Origin: Pseudohongiella sp. O18
Lineage (GTDB): Bacteria; Pseudomonadota; Gammaproteobacteria; Pseudomonadales; Pseudohongiellaceae
DNA: 64,000 bases
Direction of reading: 5' to 3'
Assembly: GCF_021729085.1 (NCBI RefSeq)
Contig: NZ_JAJSAR010000001.1
Coordinates: 310,001-374,000, forward strand
The position numbers and the translations under genes were made by a program. The notes under the pieces were generated by a model that did not search any database, was not told the origin of the DNA, and was given only the letters and a program-made list of their open reading frames with translations. Of the stretch, positions 26,554 through 35,327 are shown piece by piece. The stretch's first letter is position 1, and each line of letters begins with the position of its first letter.

Positions 26554-27831
26554 ATGCCCCGGAAATCAAAACTCGTCGGCGTCCTGTTATTATCTGCGCT
26601 CACCTATCTGGCCTGGCAGTGGGTGCCTGTGCCATTGCCTTCACATTGGAGTGATGAGCAACGCGCTTTGATCGAATCTCTGGCACTCTCGCAGTTGCCG
26701 CCGCTGCCGGATGATACCGGGAATGCAGTTGCTGATGACCCGCTGGCCGCCAGATTCGGCCACCAGCTTTTCTTCGACACCCGTCTCAGTGCCAACAATG
26801 AAGTTTCCTGTGCGACCTGTCACATGCCAACAGCCGGGTTCACCGACGGCAGACGCGTTGCCGTTGGTATCAGCGCAACCGAGCGCAATACCATGCCGCT
26901 GGCAGGTGCTGCCTACAGCCGCTGGTATTTCTGGGACGGACGCAAGGACAGTCTCTGGTCGCAGGCGCTGGCACCGCTGGAAGATGCACGCGAACACGGT
27001 ACGACCCGGATGGAAGTGGCACGACTGATCAGCTCCACTGACAGCTATCGTGACAGCTACGAACAGTTATTCGGCGAACTGCCTGCTCTGGAAGACAGTG
27101 ACCGCTTTCCGTCGCGGGCCTCGCCGCTGGGAGATGAGCAGTCGAAACTGGCCTGGCAGCGGATGGACGAATCTGACCGGCATGAGGTCTCATTGATTTT
27201 TGCCAATATTGGCAAAGCGCTGGCCGCCTATCAGCGCAAATTGCTGCCTGGCCCAGCCGCGTTCGATCACTACGTTGCTGACCTGCAGCATAGCAGCAGC
27301 GTTACTGACAGTTCAGCCATGTCTCGCGCGCAGCTGGCAGGACTGAAACTGTTCATCGGCAAGGCTCAGTGCATCAACTGTCACAACGGCCCCCTGTTCA
27401 CAAACAATGACTTTCACAACACCGCTGTGCTGTCTGCACCTGGCGTCCTGCCGGCGGCGGGCCGCTCCGAAGGGCTGAGACTGGCCCGCAGCGACCCGTT
27501 CAACTGCACAGGCAAGTTCAGTGACGCAGATGCCAGCGAGTGTATCGAACTGGAGTTTGCACGCGGCGGCGATGACATGATTGGGGCACAGCGAACTGCC
27601 AGCCTGCGCAACCTGGCAGACTCGGCACCTTACATGCATGCCGGGCAGATCGCGACACTGGAAGAGGTGATTGATCACTACGTCGCCGCCGACATAGCTG
27701 TCATCGGTCACAATGAAGCGAAGCCTCTGAATCTGCGGGCCATTGAAAAGCGTCAATTACGAGCGTTTCTTGATGCGCTGAACGGCGATCTGGCTACAGA
27801 CGAGCAGTGGCTGAATGCACCTTCCAGGTGA
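26554..27831 (+). CDS. Dihaem cytochrome c peroxidase/MauG-family protein
   Basis: A 425-residue periplasmic protein with an N-terminal membrane segment (7-25) that may remain as an anchor. Two c-type haem sites are visible: CATCH at 86-90 and CINCH at 273-277. Typical CCP/MauG landmarks include GHQLFFDTRLSANNEVSC, RNTMPLAGAAYSRWYFWDGR, QALAPLED and TASLRNLADSAPYMHAGQIATLEEVIDHY. Classical members reduce peroxide; MauG and MbnH members instead oxidise residues in a partner protein. It is the last gene of a trio with two small exported proteins, one of which could be a substrate or electron partner; this is inference. It ends convergently, 23 bases from the symporter gene. Confidence 0.88.
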   Translation: MPRKSKLVGVLLLSALTYLAWQWVPVPLPSHWSDEQRALIESLALSQLPPLPDDTGNAVADDPLAARFGHQLFFDTRLSANNEVSCATCHMPTAGFTDGRRVAVGISATERNTMPLAGAAYSRWYFWDGRKDSLWSQALAPLEDAREHGTTRMEVARLISSTDSYRDSYEQLFGELPALEDSDRFPSRASPLGDEQSKLAWQRMDESDRHEVSLIFANIGKALAAYQRKLLPGPAAFDHYVADLQHSSSVTDSSAMSRAQLAGLKLFIGKAQCINCHNGPLFTNNDFHNTAVLSAPGVLPAAGRSEGLRLARSDPFNCTGKFSDADASECIELEFARGGDDMIGAQRTASLRNLADSAPYMHAGQIATLEEVIDHYVAADIAVIGHNEAKPLNLRAIEKRQLRAFLDALNGDLATDEQWLNAPSR

Positions 27832-27854
27832 CGAACAGCTGCAACGCAATACAT

Positions 27855-29024
27855 CTATACGCTCGGTTGTGCCTTCTCAACCGGACCATCGCTGTGATCC
27901 ACCAGCAATGACAGAGCTCCATCACAGGTGACATTGCAGGCCGTGCCAAAGCTGTCCTGTGCCATGTAAAGGGCAATCATCAGCGCAAGTGCAGTTTCCC
28001 CAAATCCAAGCATCGACCCCAGCAAACCGACCGCCGACATCACTGCGCCGCCTGGCACACCCGGTGCGGCCAGCATCACCACACCCAGCGTCAGTACAAA
28101 GGGAATCATCAGGGAGAGCGGTGGAATATCAAGACCACTCTGCATGCTGATGACGGCTACGGCGCAACTGACGATTGTGATTGTCGAACCTGACAGATGC
28201 ACGGTTGCAAACAGCGGCACGGTAAAATCGGCAACCTGTTCACGCACACCATTCCGCTTGCTGGACATCAATGACACCGGAATGGTGGCGGCACTGGACA
28301 TGGTACCCAGCGCAGTAAAATAGGCTGGCAGCATATTGCGAATCAACCTGACCGGTGACTGACCCGTGCGCAACCCGGCAATTGAAAACAGTGTCACGAT
28401 CCAGACCCAGTGCAGAATCACCGCCATCGCCAACACCACCCCGAAGGTTCGCAGGGTGACAAACACCGTGCCTGCGGCGGCCATCTCGGCAAACACACCT
28501 GCAATGTATACTGGCAGCAGTGGAATAATCGCCTTCTCGAGCAGCCACTGAATAATGTCCCGCCCCTGATCAGCCAGCTTTTGCAGGCCCTCAGCACGCG
28601 TTGCGCTGATGCCAAGCCCCATGATGAACGCCAGCATCAAGGCCGTCATTACATTAAACAGCGGCGGGATAGTCACCGTGACGTAGGGCTCCAGAACCAC
28701 GGCGCCGTCCCCGTTCAGCACATCGGGCGCGGAGGTAAGACCAGGCACAATCAGCGCAGCAACAATAAAAGCGGCCGTACCTGCGATCAGCGTCGACAGA
28801 TAGGCAAAGCCAAGCGAGCGTCCCAGCATCCGGCCGGAATTTCGCGGTAGCGCGGCAATGCCGCTGCTGATATAAAAAAGTATCAATAGCGGAATGGTAA
28901 AAAACAGCAGCTCACCAAACAGATCCTTGACCGTGACAAGAATGCGGGTCAGACCCTGCGGCGCCAGCAGCCCCAGCAATATACCCAGCACAATGCCGGC
29001 CAGCAGTTTAATGATGAGCTTCAT
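27855..29024 (-). CDS. Dicarboxylate/amino-acid:cation symporter (DAACS)
   Basis: A 389-residue membrane protein of the SDF/GltP family with about eight transmembrane helices and the two re-entrant hairpins. Signatures include LLFFTIPLLILFYISSGIAAL, SAATIPVSL (the SSAATLP serine-rich hairpin), NGVREQVADFTVPLFATVHLSGST and TLGVVMLAAPGVPGGAVM. It should import glutamate, aspartate or C4-dicarboxylates with Na+ or H+. The start at 29024 (MKLIIKLLAGIV) has AGGA upstream and begins the first helix; a longer in-frame start exists but adds an unlikely 33-residue polar extension. Substrate specificity is not readable. Confidence 0.9.
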   Translation of the reverse strand: MKLIIKLLAGIVLGILLGLLAPQGLTRILVTVKDLFGELLFFTIPLLILFYISSGIAALPRNSGRMLGRSLGFAYLSTLIAGTAAFIVAALIVPGLTSAPDVLNGDGAVVLEPYVTVTIPPLFNVMTALMLAFIMGLGISATRAEGLQKLADQGRDIIQWLLEKAIIPLLPVYIAGVFAEMAAAGTVFVTLRTFGVVLAMAVILHWVWIVTLFSIAGLRTGQSPVRLIRNMLPAYFTALGTMSSAATIPVSLMSSKRNGVREQVADFTVPLFATVHLSGSTITIVSCAVAVISMQSGLDIPPLSLMIPFVLTLGVVMLAAPGVPGGAVMSAVGLLGSMLGFGETALALMIALYMAQDSFGTACNVTCDGALSLLVDHSDGPVEKAQPSV

Positions 29025-29181
29025 ACTATGGTTCCTGGAGTCGGTTTCTAGAATAGACCGGTCGATACTACCACGCGCTACGGCACCCGATAAGCCGTTC
29101 AACGCAATTGCCAGCGACTGCAATTGAGTCTGATCAAAGGGTGGATTATGATCAGTTCACAATAATGACAGGGGAACTTTC

Positions 29182-30432
29182 ATGAAAGCACTATCAATGC
29201 CTCAGATGCTGCGCCACACGGCGCTGGCAACCGCCCTGCTGCTTGGTTCGGCGTGGGCCGCGGCACAGGACAGCAGCTCAATCAAGATGATCGACGCCGA
29301 TAACTTTGGCATTAGCGATCAGGAAATTGCCGAGATTCGTGCGCAGATGCAGGCAGCCGTTGATGGCAACCATATCGCCGGCGCCCTCTTGCTGGTTGGC
29401 AATGACGACGGCGTAGGCATGCTGGAAACCGTCGGCACTCAGGGTCCGGGCGACGATACACCCATTGATGCTCAAACCATTTTCCGAATTTACTCGATGA
29501 CCAAACCCATCATCAGTGTCGCCGCCATGTCCATGGTCGAAGACGGCCTGCTTAGCGTTGATGACCCGGTCAGCAAGTATTTTCCCGAATTCGCAGAAAT
29601 GCAGGTCATCAACAATGAAACCGGCGAGCTGCGTCCGGCCGAAAACGTGATGACGGTTGAACACCTGCTGACTCATAAATCGGGACTGGTTCAGTCAATT
29701 TTCGCGGCCGGAACCCGGCTTGGAGAAATGTATGAAGAGGCACTTCCCGCTGATGGCAGCCTGAGCAACCGCGAGTTCGGTGCCACCATCGGTCAGTTGC
29801 CATTGCTGTTTGAGCCAGGCACCGCATGGCACTACGGGCACTCGACAGATACGCTGGGCGCCGTACTGGAAGTGGCTGCCGGTCAGCCTCTGGATCAGAT
29901 CCTTAATGAGCGGATTTTTGAACCGCTGGGCATGGACGAAACGACATTCTTCGTGGACCCTGCAAAATCGGCTCGCATCGCCGAGCCCATCCATGGGGAA
30001 ATGACGGACAATACCGTTGCTCGCGCCCATCTGTCTGGCGGCGGCGGACTGAACTCCACTACTGAGGACTATGTCCGTTTTGCGCAGATGCTGCTGAACG
30101 ATGGTGAGTATCGCGGTGCACGCATACTGGAAGAAGAAACGCTCGAGTGGATGAAAGAAGAGCGCATCACGCCTGATGTATCCCGTGAATACTTCTTTTA
30201 CGGCAATCGCGGTGGTTGGAGCATGGGCTTCCACCTGCAACCGAATGATCCGGCCAACCCTGATGCCGGCAGCAACTTTGGCTGGCGCGGTATAGGCGGC
30301 ACACTGTTTGCGGTTGACCCCTACAACGACTACTTCATGATTTACATGGAGCAGAAACGTGGTGGCCCCCGTGGCGCACCGTTCGACAACAGCACTGCAC
30401 AGCGCGTGGTACAGCAGGCCATTAGCAACTGA
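29182..30432 (+). CDS. Beta-lactamase-fold serine hydrolase, exported
   Basis: A 416-residue exported protein (signal peptide 1-28, WAAAQD). Serine hydrolase of the class C beta-lactamase/D-aminopeptidase/esterase group: SMTK puts the nucleophile at Ser105 and base Lys108, and YGHS at 218-221 gives the second motif. LSGGGGLNSTTEDYVRFAQMLL and GWRGIGGTLFAVDP mark the C-terminal region. Members of this group act as esterases, D-peptidases or beta-lactamases, so substrate is open. GGGGAA lies before the ATG and a strong terminator follows. A second such hydrolase lies at 51-52 kb. Confidence 0.87.
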   Translation: MKALSMPQMLRHTALATALLLGSAWAAAQDSSSIKMIDADNFGISDQEIAEIRAQMQAAVDGNHIAGALLLVGNDDGVGMLETVGTQGPGDDTPIDAQTIFRIYSMTKPIISVAAMSMVEDGLLSVDDPVSKYFPEFAEMQVINNETGELRPAENVMTVEHLLTHKSGLVQSIFAAGTRLGEMYEEALPADGSLSNREFGATIGQLPLLFEPGTAWHYGHSTDTLGAVLEVAAGQPLDQILNERIFEPLGMDETTFFVDPAKSARIAEPIHGEMTDNTVARAHLSGGGGLNSTTEDYVRFAQMLLNDGEYRGARILEEETLEWMKEERITPDVSREYFFYGNRGGWSMGFHLQPNDPANPDAGSNFGWRGIGGTLFAVDPYNDYFMIYMEQKRGGPRGAPFDNSTAQRVVQQAISN

Positions 30433-30452
30433 TTCGTATCGAATCACTCAAC

Positions 30453-30480
30453 AAAAAGGGGCTTAAGGGCCCCTTTTTTT
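30453..30480 (+). terminator. Intrinsic terminator of the serine hydrolase gene
   Basis: AAAAAGGGGC (30453-30462) pairs with GCCCCTTTTT (30469-30478) around a 6-base loop, and the U-tract runs to 30480. It lies 20 bases after the stop codon. Confidence 0.9.
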
Positions 30481-30767
30481 ATCTTTCATTTTCGCTAAAG
30501 CATTGGCCTGCATTACAACTTTTGGTCAATCCCACCACTCTCGGCTTTACTAAAAATCGTCTAAGAATCTGTTTTCCCTAACTTTATTTTTTTGGCCCCG
30601 ATCTTGCTATCTCTATCATGCAGAGGCTGGCATCAAGCTGCTGATTCCGACCAGACGATGAAGCACCATCAGTCAATCGATACAGCAGAAACTTTTTTAC
30701 CAGTCGTTAAACGTTTCCGGCAATAGCTACGTCTATCGCTAATGTTCAATAAAAATTCGAGAGATTG
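30481..30767. promoter_or_regulatory. Control region of ABC exporter operon
   Basis: AT-rich gap of 287 bases. It contains the sigma-54 promoter match listed separately at 30592-30608, an A/T tract just upstream of it (30571-30593), and about 150 bases of leader before the adaptor gene. Enhancer sites for a sigma-54 activator would be expected about 100 bases upstream, but I could not pick out a convincing palindrome. Confidence 0.5.
30592..30608 (+). promoter_or_regulatory. Sigma-54 promoter candidate
   Basis: TTGGCCCCGATCTTGCT has the invariant GG (30594-30595) and GC (30606-30607) exactly 10 bases apart, as required for RpoN -24/-12 promoters, and matches TGGCACG-N4-TTGCW except at two positions. 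It would start transcription near 30619. Confidence 0.65.
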
Positions 30768-32042
30768 ATGAAGATTTCCGATACAACCTCCCAGGATACG
30801 ATCCTGGAGCCACGTCCGCGACGCACCAGACTGCTGTGGATCTCCTTTGGTGCTGCAGTATTGCTGATGACCGTCTGGATGACCGCACCAGCAATTCAGC
30901 GCTGGAGCCAGGCACAAGAATCTGTTTCCGAGTCCCGCCTGAGGCTGGCCACTGTCACCCGTGGCGACTTTGTACGGGATATCTCCGTGCAGGGCCGCGT
31001 CGTGGCAGCGGTCAGCCCCGTTTTATATGCGAGTGACATGGGCACTATCACCTTTGCCGTGGAATCTGGAGACAGTGTCAGAAGTGGTCAGGTCCTCGCC
31101 ACCATCGATAGCCCTGAACTACAGAATCGCCTTCTGCAGGAAAAATCACGCCTGGCATCTCTGGAAGTTGAATATCAGCGACAGAATATCAGCACCCAGC
31201 AGCAACAGCTGGAGAACCAGAAAGCTCTGGATTCAGCAGGTATCACACTTAAAGCATCGCGCCGCGAACTTGCACGCGCGCAGCAGGCCTTTGACCAGGG
31301 CGCCTATACAGCGGTGGAACTCGACAGAGCCAGGGATGACCTTGAGACGGCAGAGGTTCTCCACCGTCACGCCGAGATGGATGCCGAACTGGACAATAAT
31401 CGACTTGAGTTTGAACTGCAGACCCGCCAGCTGGACGTAGACCAGCAAAAACTGCTGGTGGAGGACGTTGAGCGCCAGGTCAACTCCTTAACCCTGATAT
31501 CTCCGGTCGACGGCATTGTCGGCAACCTGCTGGTCGATCAGAAGACCAATGTCATTCGCAATCAACCGGTCATGAGTGTTGTAGATCTGTCTGCTTTCGA
31601 AATTGAGGTGCTGGTACCAGAGTCCTACGTGGACGACCTGGCAATCGGCATGGTAGCTGACGTGCGCAGTGGCAACCAGGTCAACAACGCCACCCTGGTA
31701 GCGATATCCCCCGAGATTATCGACAACCAGGTCACCGCCAGACTTCGCTTTGAACAGCCAGTTCCCGACGGCCTGCGACAGAACCAGCGTCTTTCCACAC
31801 GTATCCTGCTTGAGCAGAAGCAGGACGTGTTGATGGTACCAAGAGGACAGTTTGTGGAAAGCGGCAACGGACGCGTTGCCTACGTAGTGCGCGATGGAAT
31901 GGCGTACCGCACGCCAATCGTGATGGGCGCAACCAGCCTCAGCAGCATTGAAATACTCGACGGCCTGCAAGCGGGTGACACCATCGTGGTATCCAGCACC
32001 GATCTGTTTAATGGTGCGGATACAGTACTGATCAATAACTAA
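30768..32042 (+). CDS. HlyD/RND-type periplasmic adaptor of ABC exporter
   Basis: A 424-residue membrane-fusion protein: short cytoplasmic N-terminus, one transmembrane helix (about 22-44), lipoyl/barrel-sandwich halves (VLYASDMGTITFAVESGDSVRSGQVLATID and ISPVDGIVGNLLVDQKTNVIRNQPVMSVVDL) flanking a long coiled-coil hairpin (about 115-230), then a beta-barrel domain. It would connect the inner-membrane ABC transporter to an outer-membrane channel such as TolC; no channel gene is adjacent. ATG at 30768 follows GAGAG; a TTG one codon earlier is less likely. It is first in a four-gene operon with the ATPase 12 bases downstream. Confidence 0.9.
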   Translation: MKISDTTSQDTILEPRPRRTRLLWISFGAAVLLMTVWMTAPAIQRWSQAQESVSESRLRLATVTRGDFVRDISVQGRVVAAVSPVLYASDMGTITFAVESGDSVRSGQVLATIDSPELQNRLLQEKSRLASLEVEYQRQNISTQQQQLENQKALDSAGITLKASRRELARAQQAFDQGAYTAVELDRARDDLETAEVLHRHAEMDAELDNNRLEFELQTRQLDVDQQKLLVEDVERQVNSLTLISPVDGIVGNLLVDQKTNVIRNQPVMSVVDLSAFEIEVLVPESYVDDLAIGMVADVRSGNQVNNATLVAISPEIIDNQVTARLRFEQPVPDGLRQNQRLSTRILLEQKQDVLMVPRGQFVESGNGRVAYVVRDGMAYRTPIVMGATSLSSIEILDGLQAGDTIVVSSTDLFNGADTVLINN

Positions 32043-32054
32043 GGAGAACAAGAC

Positions 32055-32747
32055 ATGCTCAAAATGACCGGCATAAACAAGGTGTTCCGAACTGACACAG
32101 TCCAGACCCATGCCCTGCGCGATTTTTCGCTGCACGTCGAAGAGGGTGAGTTTGTCACGATCACCGGGCCTTCGGGCTGCGGCAAAACAACCTTCCTCAA
32201 TCTGGCAGGCCTGCTTGAAACCTACACATCGGGACAGTACCTGCTGGACGGTGAAGATGTCTCCAGTCTCAGTGATGCGCAACGGGCAAGACTGCGCAAT
32301 CAGAAAATAGGATTTATCTTCCAAAGCTTTAATCTGATGCCTGATCTGAATCTGTTCGACAATGTCGATGTTCCGCTGCGTTATCGCGGTGTCAGTGCAA
32401 AAGTCCGCAAGGAGCGCATCGAGAATGCCCTGGCAGCTGTCGGCCTGGCTAATCGCCAGCGCCACCTGCCGTCCCAGCTTTCCGGTGGTCAGCAGCAGCG
32501 AGTCGCCATCGCGCGAGCCCTGGTTGGCGAGCCGCGCTTCCTGTTGGCCGACGAGCCAACCGGCAACCTCGACTCCAATACCGCCGAAGGCGTCATGGAG
32601 TTGCTGGAGCAGATCAATCAGCAAGGCACCACCATAATCATGGTGACACATGACCCTTCACTGGCAGCAAGAAGCCATCGCAATGTTCATATTCTGGACG
32701 GTCAGATAAAAAGCGATGATCGCAACAGCAAAGCCCGCGCGGCCTGA
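32055..32747 (+). CDS. ABC exporter ATPase (MacB/LolD-like)
   Basis: A 230-residue ATPase with Walker A GPSGCGKT (38-45), Q-loop [11 protein letters not shown], signature LSGGQQQR (about 138), Walker [13 protein letters not shown], and H-loop [12 protein letters not shown]. This is the MacB/LolD/FtsE group, which drives FtsX-type permeases in mechanotransmission rather than classic alternating access. AAGGAG lies before the start. It is the second gene of the adaptor-ATPase-permease-permease operon. Confidence 0.94.
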   Translation: MLKMTGINKVFRTDTVQTHALRDFSLHVEEGEFVTITGPSGCGKTTFLNLAGLLETYTSGQYLLDGEDVSSLSDAQRARLRNQKIGFIFQSFNLMPDLNLFDNVDVPLRYRGVSAKVRKERIENALAAVGLANRQRHLPSQLSGGQQQRVAIARALVGEPRFLLADEPTGNLDSNTAEGVMELLEQINQQGTTIIMVTHDPSLAARSHRNVHILDGQIKSDDRNSKARAA

Positions 32748-32762
32748 ACCGGGAGACTAGCC

Positions 32763-34070
32763 ATGTTCATGTACTATGTCAGACTCGCCGCGCTCAGCTA
32801 TCGCCGCAACCCGATCCTCAGCTCACTGATGGTGCTTGCGGTCGCGGTCGGCGTTGGCGCCTATATGGTGGTGTTCACACTGAACTACGTGCTGGGGGGC
32901 GACCCGATTCCGCACAAGAGTGACCAGCTCTACCACATCCAGTTCGACTACGGCGATCCTGACGTCGTCGATTTTGAGCCACCACCTCAGCTCACCTACC
33001 GTGATGCCGTTGAGATGCTGGAGCAAAGCAACGATTTGCGACGTACTGCCACGTCGAAATTTGTCGCCATCCTTGAACCGCCGGGCAATGATCTGCGGCC
33101 ATTTTTTGTGAATGGCCGTGGTAGCTCGGCGGATTTTTTTGCGATGTTCGACGTCCCATTTCAATATGGTAATGCCTGGGATCGCGCCTCGGATGACGGC
33201 CAGCGCCAGGTAGTTGTCTTGAGCCAGGAACTTAACGAGAGACTTTTTGGCGGTGCCGACTCGGTGGGTGAAACCATCAACATGGACGGCCTGGTCTTTA
33301 CCGTTATTGGCGTGCTGGACTACTGGACACCCACACCCAAGTTCTACGATGTCAATAACGGTCCCATCGACATTGGCGAAGAAGCCTACATCCCCTGGTC
33401 ATTGATCGCCGGTCAGCAATTGCGTCGCTCAGGCAACACCAACTGCTGGGCAGCGCCGGAGAACTCAAGCTTCGAAGCCTTCCTGAATGCCGAGTGTGCC
33501 TGGGTTCAGTTCTGGGTGGAGCTGCCGGACCAGCAGACTTTCGACCGCTACCAGAACCTGGTCAATAATTATGTTGCCCAGCAGCGTGAGTTCGGCCGTA
33601 TGCAGTTCCCGGTAGACAAGCGGCTTTACGACGTCAACGAGTGGATGGTCTATAACGAAGTGCAGCCAGATGAAACACGGATACTTTCAGCACTTGCAGC
33701 GATGTTGCTGGCGGTGTGTCTGCTGAACACAGTCGGGCTGTTGCTCTCCAAGTTTCTCGGCAAATCTGGTGAAATCGGTGTCCGTCAGGCTCTGGGAGCC
33801 GGCAAGGGATCGCTGTTCATACAGCATACTATTGAAGCAGGCTTTATTGGCGCCCTGGGTGGCGTGCTGGGCCTGGGCGTGGCTGCCATCGGCCTGGAAG
33901 GCATCAAGATATTGTTGGGGCCGGAAGCGCCCACGCAATGGATCACGATCAATTTTACGGTAATCGCCGTGACCATCCTGCTGGCCATTGTCAGTACGAT
34001 TATCGCCGGGCTGTATCCGATCTGGCGTGCATGCAATATCAACCCCGCCATTCATCTGAAGACGCAATAG
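32763..34070 (+). CDS. ABC exporter permease, FtsX/MacB-type (first)
   Basis: A 435-residue permease with one N-terminal transmembrane helix (about 17-40), a large periplasmic MacB_PCD-type domain (about 45-300), and three C-terminal helices with the FtsX motif SGEIGVRQALGAGKGSLFIQHTIEAGFIGALGGVLGLG. It carries extra cysteines in the periplasmic domain (NTNCWAAPEN and NAECAWVQFW), which could form a disulfide. The next gene is a paralogous but clearly different permease, so the transporter is probably a heterodimer. GGGAG lies before the ATG. Confidence 0.9.
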   Translation: MFMYYVRLAALSYRRNPILSSLMVLAVAVGVGAYMVVFTLNYVLGGDPIPHKSDQLYHIQFDYGDPDVVDFEPPPQLTYRDAVEMLEQSNDLRRTATSKFVAILEPPGNDLRPFFVNGRGSSADFFAMFDVPFQYGNAWDRASDDGQRQVVVLSQELNERLFGGADSVGETINMDGLVFTVIGVLDYWTPTPKFYDVNNGPIDIGEEAYIPWSLIAGQQLRRSGNTNCWAAPENSSFEAFLNAECAWVQFWVELPDQQTFDRYQNLVNNYVAQQREFGRMQFPVDKRLYDVNEWMVYNEVQPDETRILSALAAMLLAVCLLNTVGLLLSKFLGKSGEIGVRQALGAGKGSLFIQHTIEAGFIGALGGVLGLGVAAIGLEGIKILLGPEAPTQWITINFTVIAVTILLAIVSTIIAGLYPIWRACNINPAIHLKTQ

Positions 34071-34079
34071 GAGACAAAC

Positions 34080-35291
34080 ATGGAACTGGGACCTATTACC
34101 CGCGCACTGCTGCGCAACAAGCTGGGTGTCATCCTGATTGCGCTGCAGATAGCCTTTACGATGACAGTCATCGTCAATGCGGTTTACATCATCAGTGACC
34201 GCGCTGCCAATATGGCGCGCCCCAGCGGTCTGGACGAAGCCAACACCTTTCATATCAGCAGTATCGGTTACGGCAACAGCTTTAATGAAAGTGTCGTCGT
34301 CGATGAAGACCTGAATATGATCCGGCAACTGCCCGGCGTGATCGATGCTATGGTCACCAATCAGATTCCGGTCAGCGGCAGCGGCTCTTCAAGCGGTTAC
34401 AGCCTGGAGCCGGGCCGACGCGATATGCTGGTACCCGCCGCCATCTACCGTGTGGATGATCACTTTCTGGAGGCCATGGATCTCAGCCTGGTTGCAGGTG
34501 TCCCATTCACACCGCAACAGATTGTGCGACGCACACCCACGGACGAGCGTCAGCCTACTGAGACAATTCTGTCTCAGGCAATGGCCGAGTCCTTGTATCC
34601 TGATGACTGGCGGCAGGCGCTCAACCAGAATATCTACGGACCTGATGGTTCGGCACTGCGCGTGGTCGGCATCGTTGATCGATTACAGGCACCGTGGCCA
34701 ACATTCACCTACGTTGAAAATTCAATGCTGACGCCCGAAATCACACTTGATAACAGCACCACCTATCTGGTTCGCACCGAACCAGGCTACCGGGATGAAC
34801 TGATGGTAGAGGTCGAAGAGCGTCTCGCGGCCGCGCCACATCAGCGAATATTGCGCAACAACCAGTCGCTGGAGTACACCCGGACCGAGAGCTATCGCAT
34901 TGACTCCCTGATGACCACGATTCTGAAAGTTGTTATCGGCACATTGATGTTCATTACCGCGATGGGAATCGTTGGACTGGCAGTATTCAGTATCAATCGA
35001 CGTCGCAAACAGATCGGGACACGTCGGGCACTGGGCGCGACGCGCTTCAGTATTCTGCGTTATTTCATGACCGAGAACCTGATCATCAGCGCGGCAGGCG
35101 TGACGCTTGGCGCCATCATGACTGTCGGGTTCAACATGTTTCTTGTGCAGACCTTTAACATGCCGCGTATCGACTGGTTCTATGCACCGATAGGTATGCT
35201 GGCGCTGCTGTTGCTGGGGCAACTGGCGGTTATCGGACCGGCGCGGAGCGCCGCTGGCATAACACCGGCACTGGCAACCCGGTCGGTTTAA
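34080..35291 (+). CDS. ABC exporter permease, FtsX/MacB-type (second)
   Basis: A 403-residue permease with the same topology: N-terminal helix (about 13-36), periplasmic domain (about 45-275) and three C-terminal helices with INRRRKQIGTRRALGATRFSILRYFMTENL. It starts 9 bases after the first permease with AGGAG before the ATG. Two distinct FtsX-type subunits with one adaptor and one ATPase is a known arrangement for peptide or antimicrobial exporters in gammaproteobacteria, usually under a sigma-54 activator. No cargo gene is visible next to it. Confidence 0.9.
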   Translation: MELGPITRALLRNKLGVILIALQIAFTMTVIVNAVYIISDRAANMARPSGLDEANTFHISSIGYGNSFNESVVVDEDLNMIRQLPGVIDAMVTNQIPVSGSGSSSGYSLEPGRRDMLVPAAIYRVDDHFLEAMDLSLVAGVPFTPQQIVRRTPTDERQPTETILSQAMAESLYPDDWRQALNQNIYGPDGSALRVVGIVDRLQAPWPTFTYVENSMLTPEITLDNSTTYLVRTEPGYRDELMVEVEERLAAAPHQRILRNNQSLEYTRTESYRIDSLMTTILKVVIGTLMFITAMGIVGLAVFSINRRRKQIGTRRALGATRFSILRYFMTENLIISAAGVTLGAIMTVGFNMFLVQTFNMPRIDWFYAPIGMLALLLLGQLAVIGPARSAAGITPALATRSV

Positions 35292-35296
35292 GGGCA

Positions 35297-35317
35297 CACT
35301 GTGAGAAACTCACAGTG
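35297..35317 (+). promoter_or_regulatory. Perfect hairpin before DUF3429 gene
   Basis: CACTGTGAG-AAA-CTCACAGTG: a 9-bp perfect stem with a 3-base loop, starting 6 bases after the permease stop and ending 10 bases before the next ATG, overlapping the ribosome-binding region. It may reduce read-through or mask translation of the DUF3429 gene. No U-tract. Confidence 0.5.
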
Positions 35318-35327
35318 AGGGTCTGCT

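Noticed and set aside
30065-30447. Extra gene antisense to the C-terminal part of the serine hydrolase
   Set aside because: The plus-strand gene is complete with SxxK and YxS motifs and its own terminator; the antisense frame shows no domain.
31488-32651. Long minus-strand open frame under the adaptor/ATPase genes
   Set aside because: It spans parts of two clearly coding genes on the other strand and has no domain match or start signal.
35297-35317. CRP-type operator (TGTGA...TCACA)
   Set aside because: The half-sites are 5 bases apart instead of 6, and the palindrome lies between genes of one direction at a ribosome-binding region, so an RNA hairpin is more likely.
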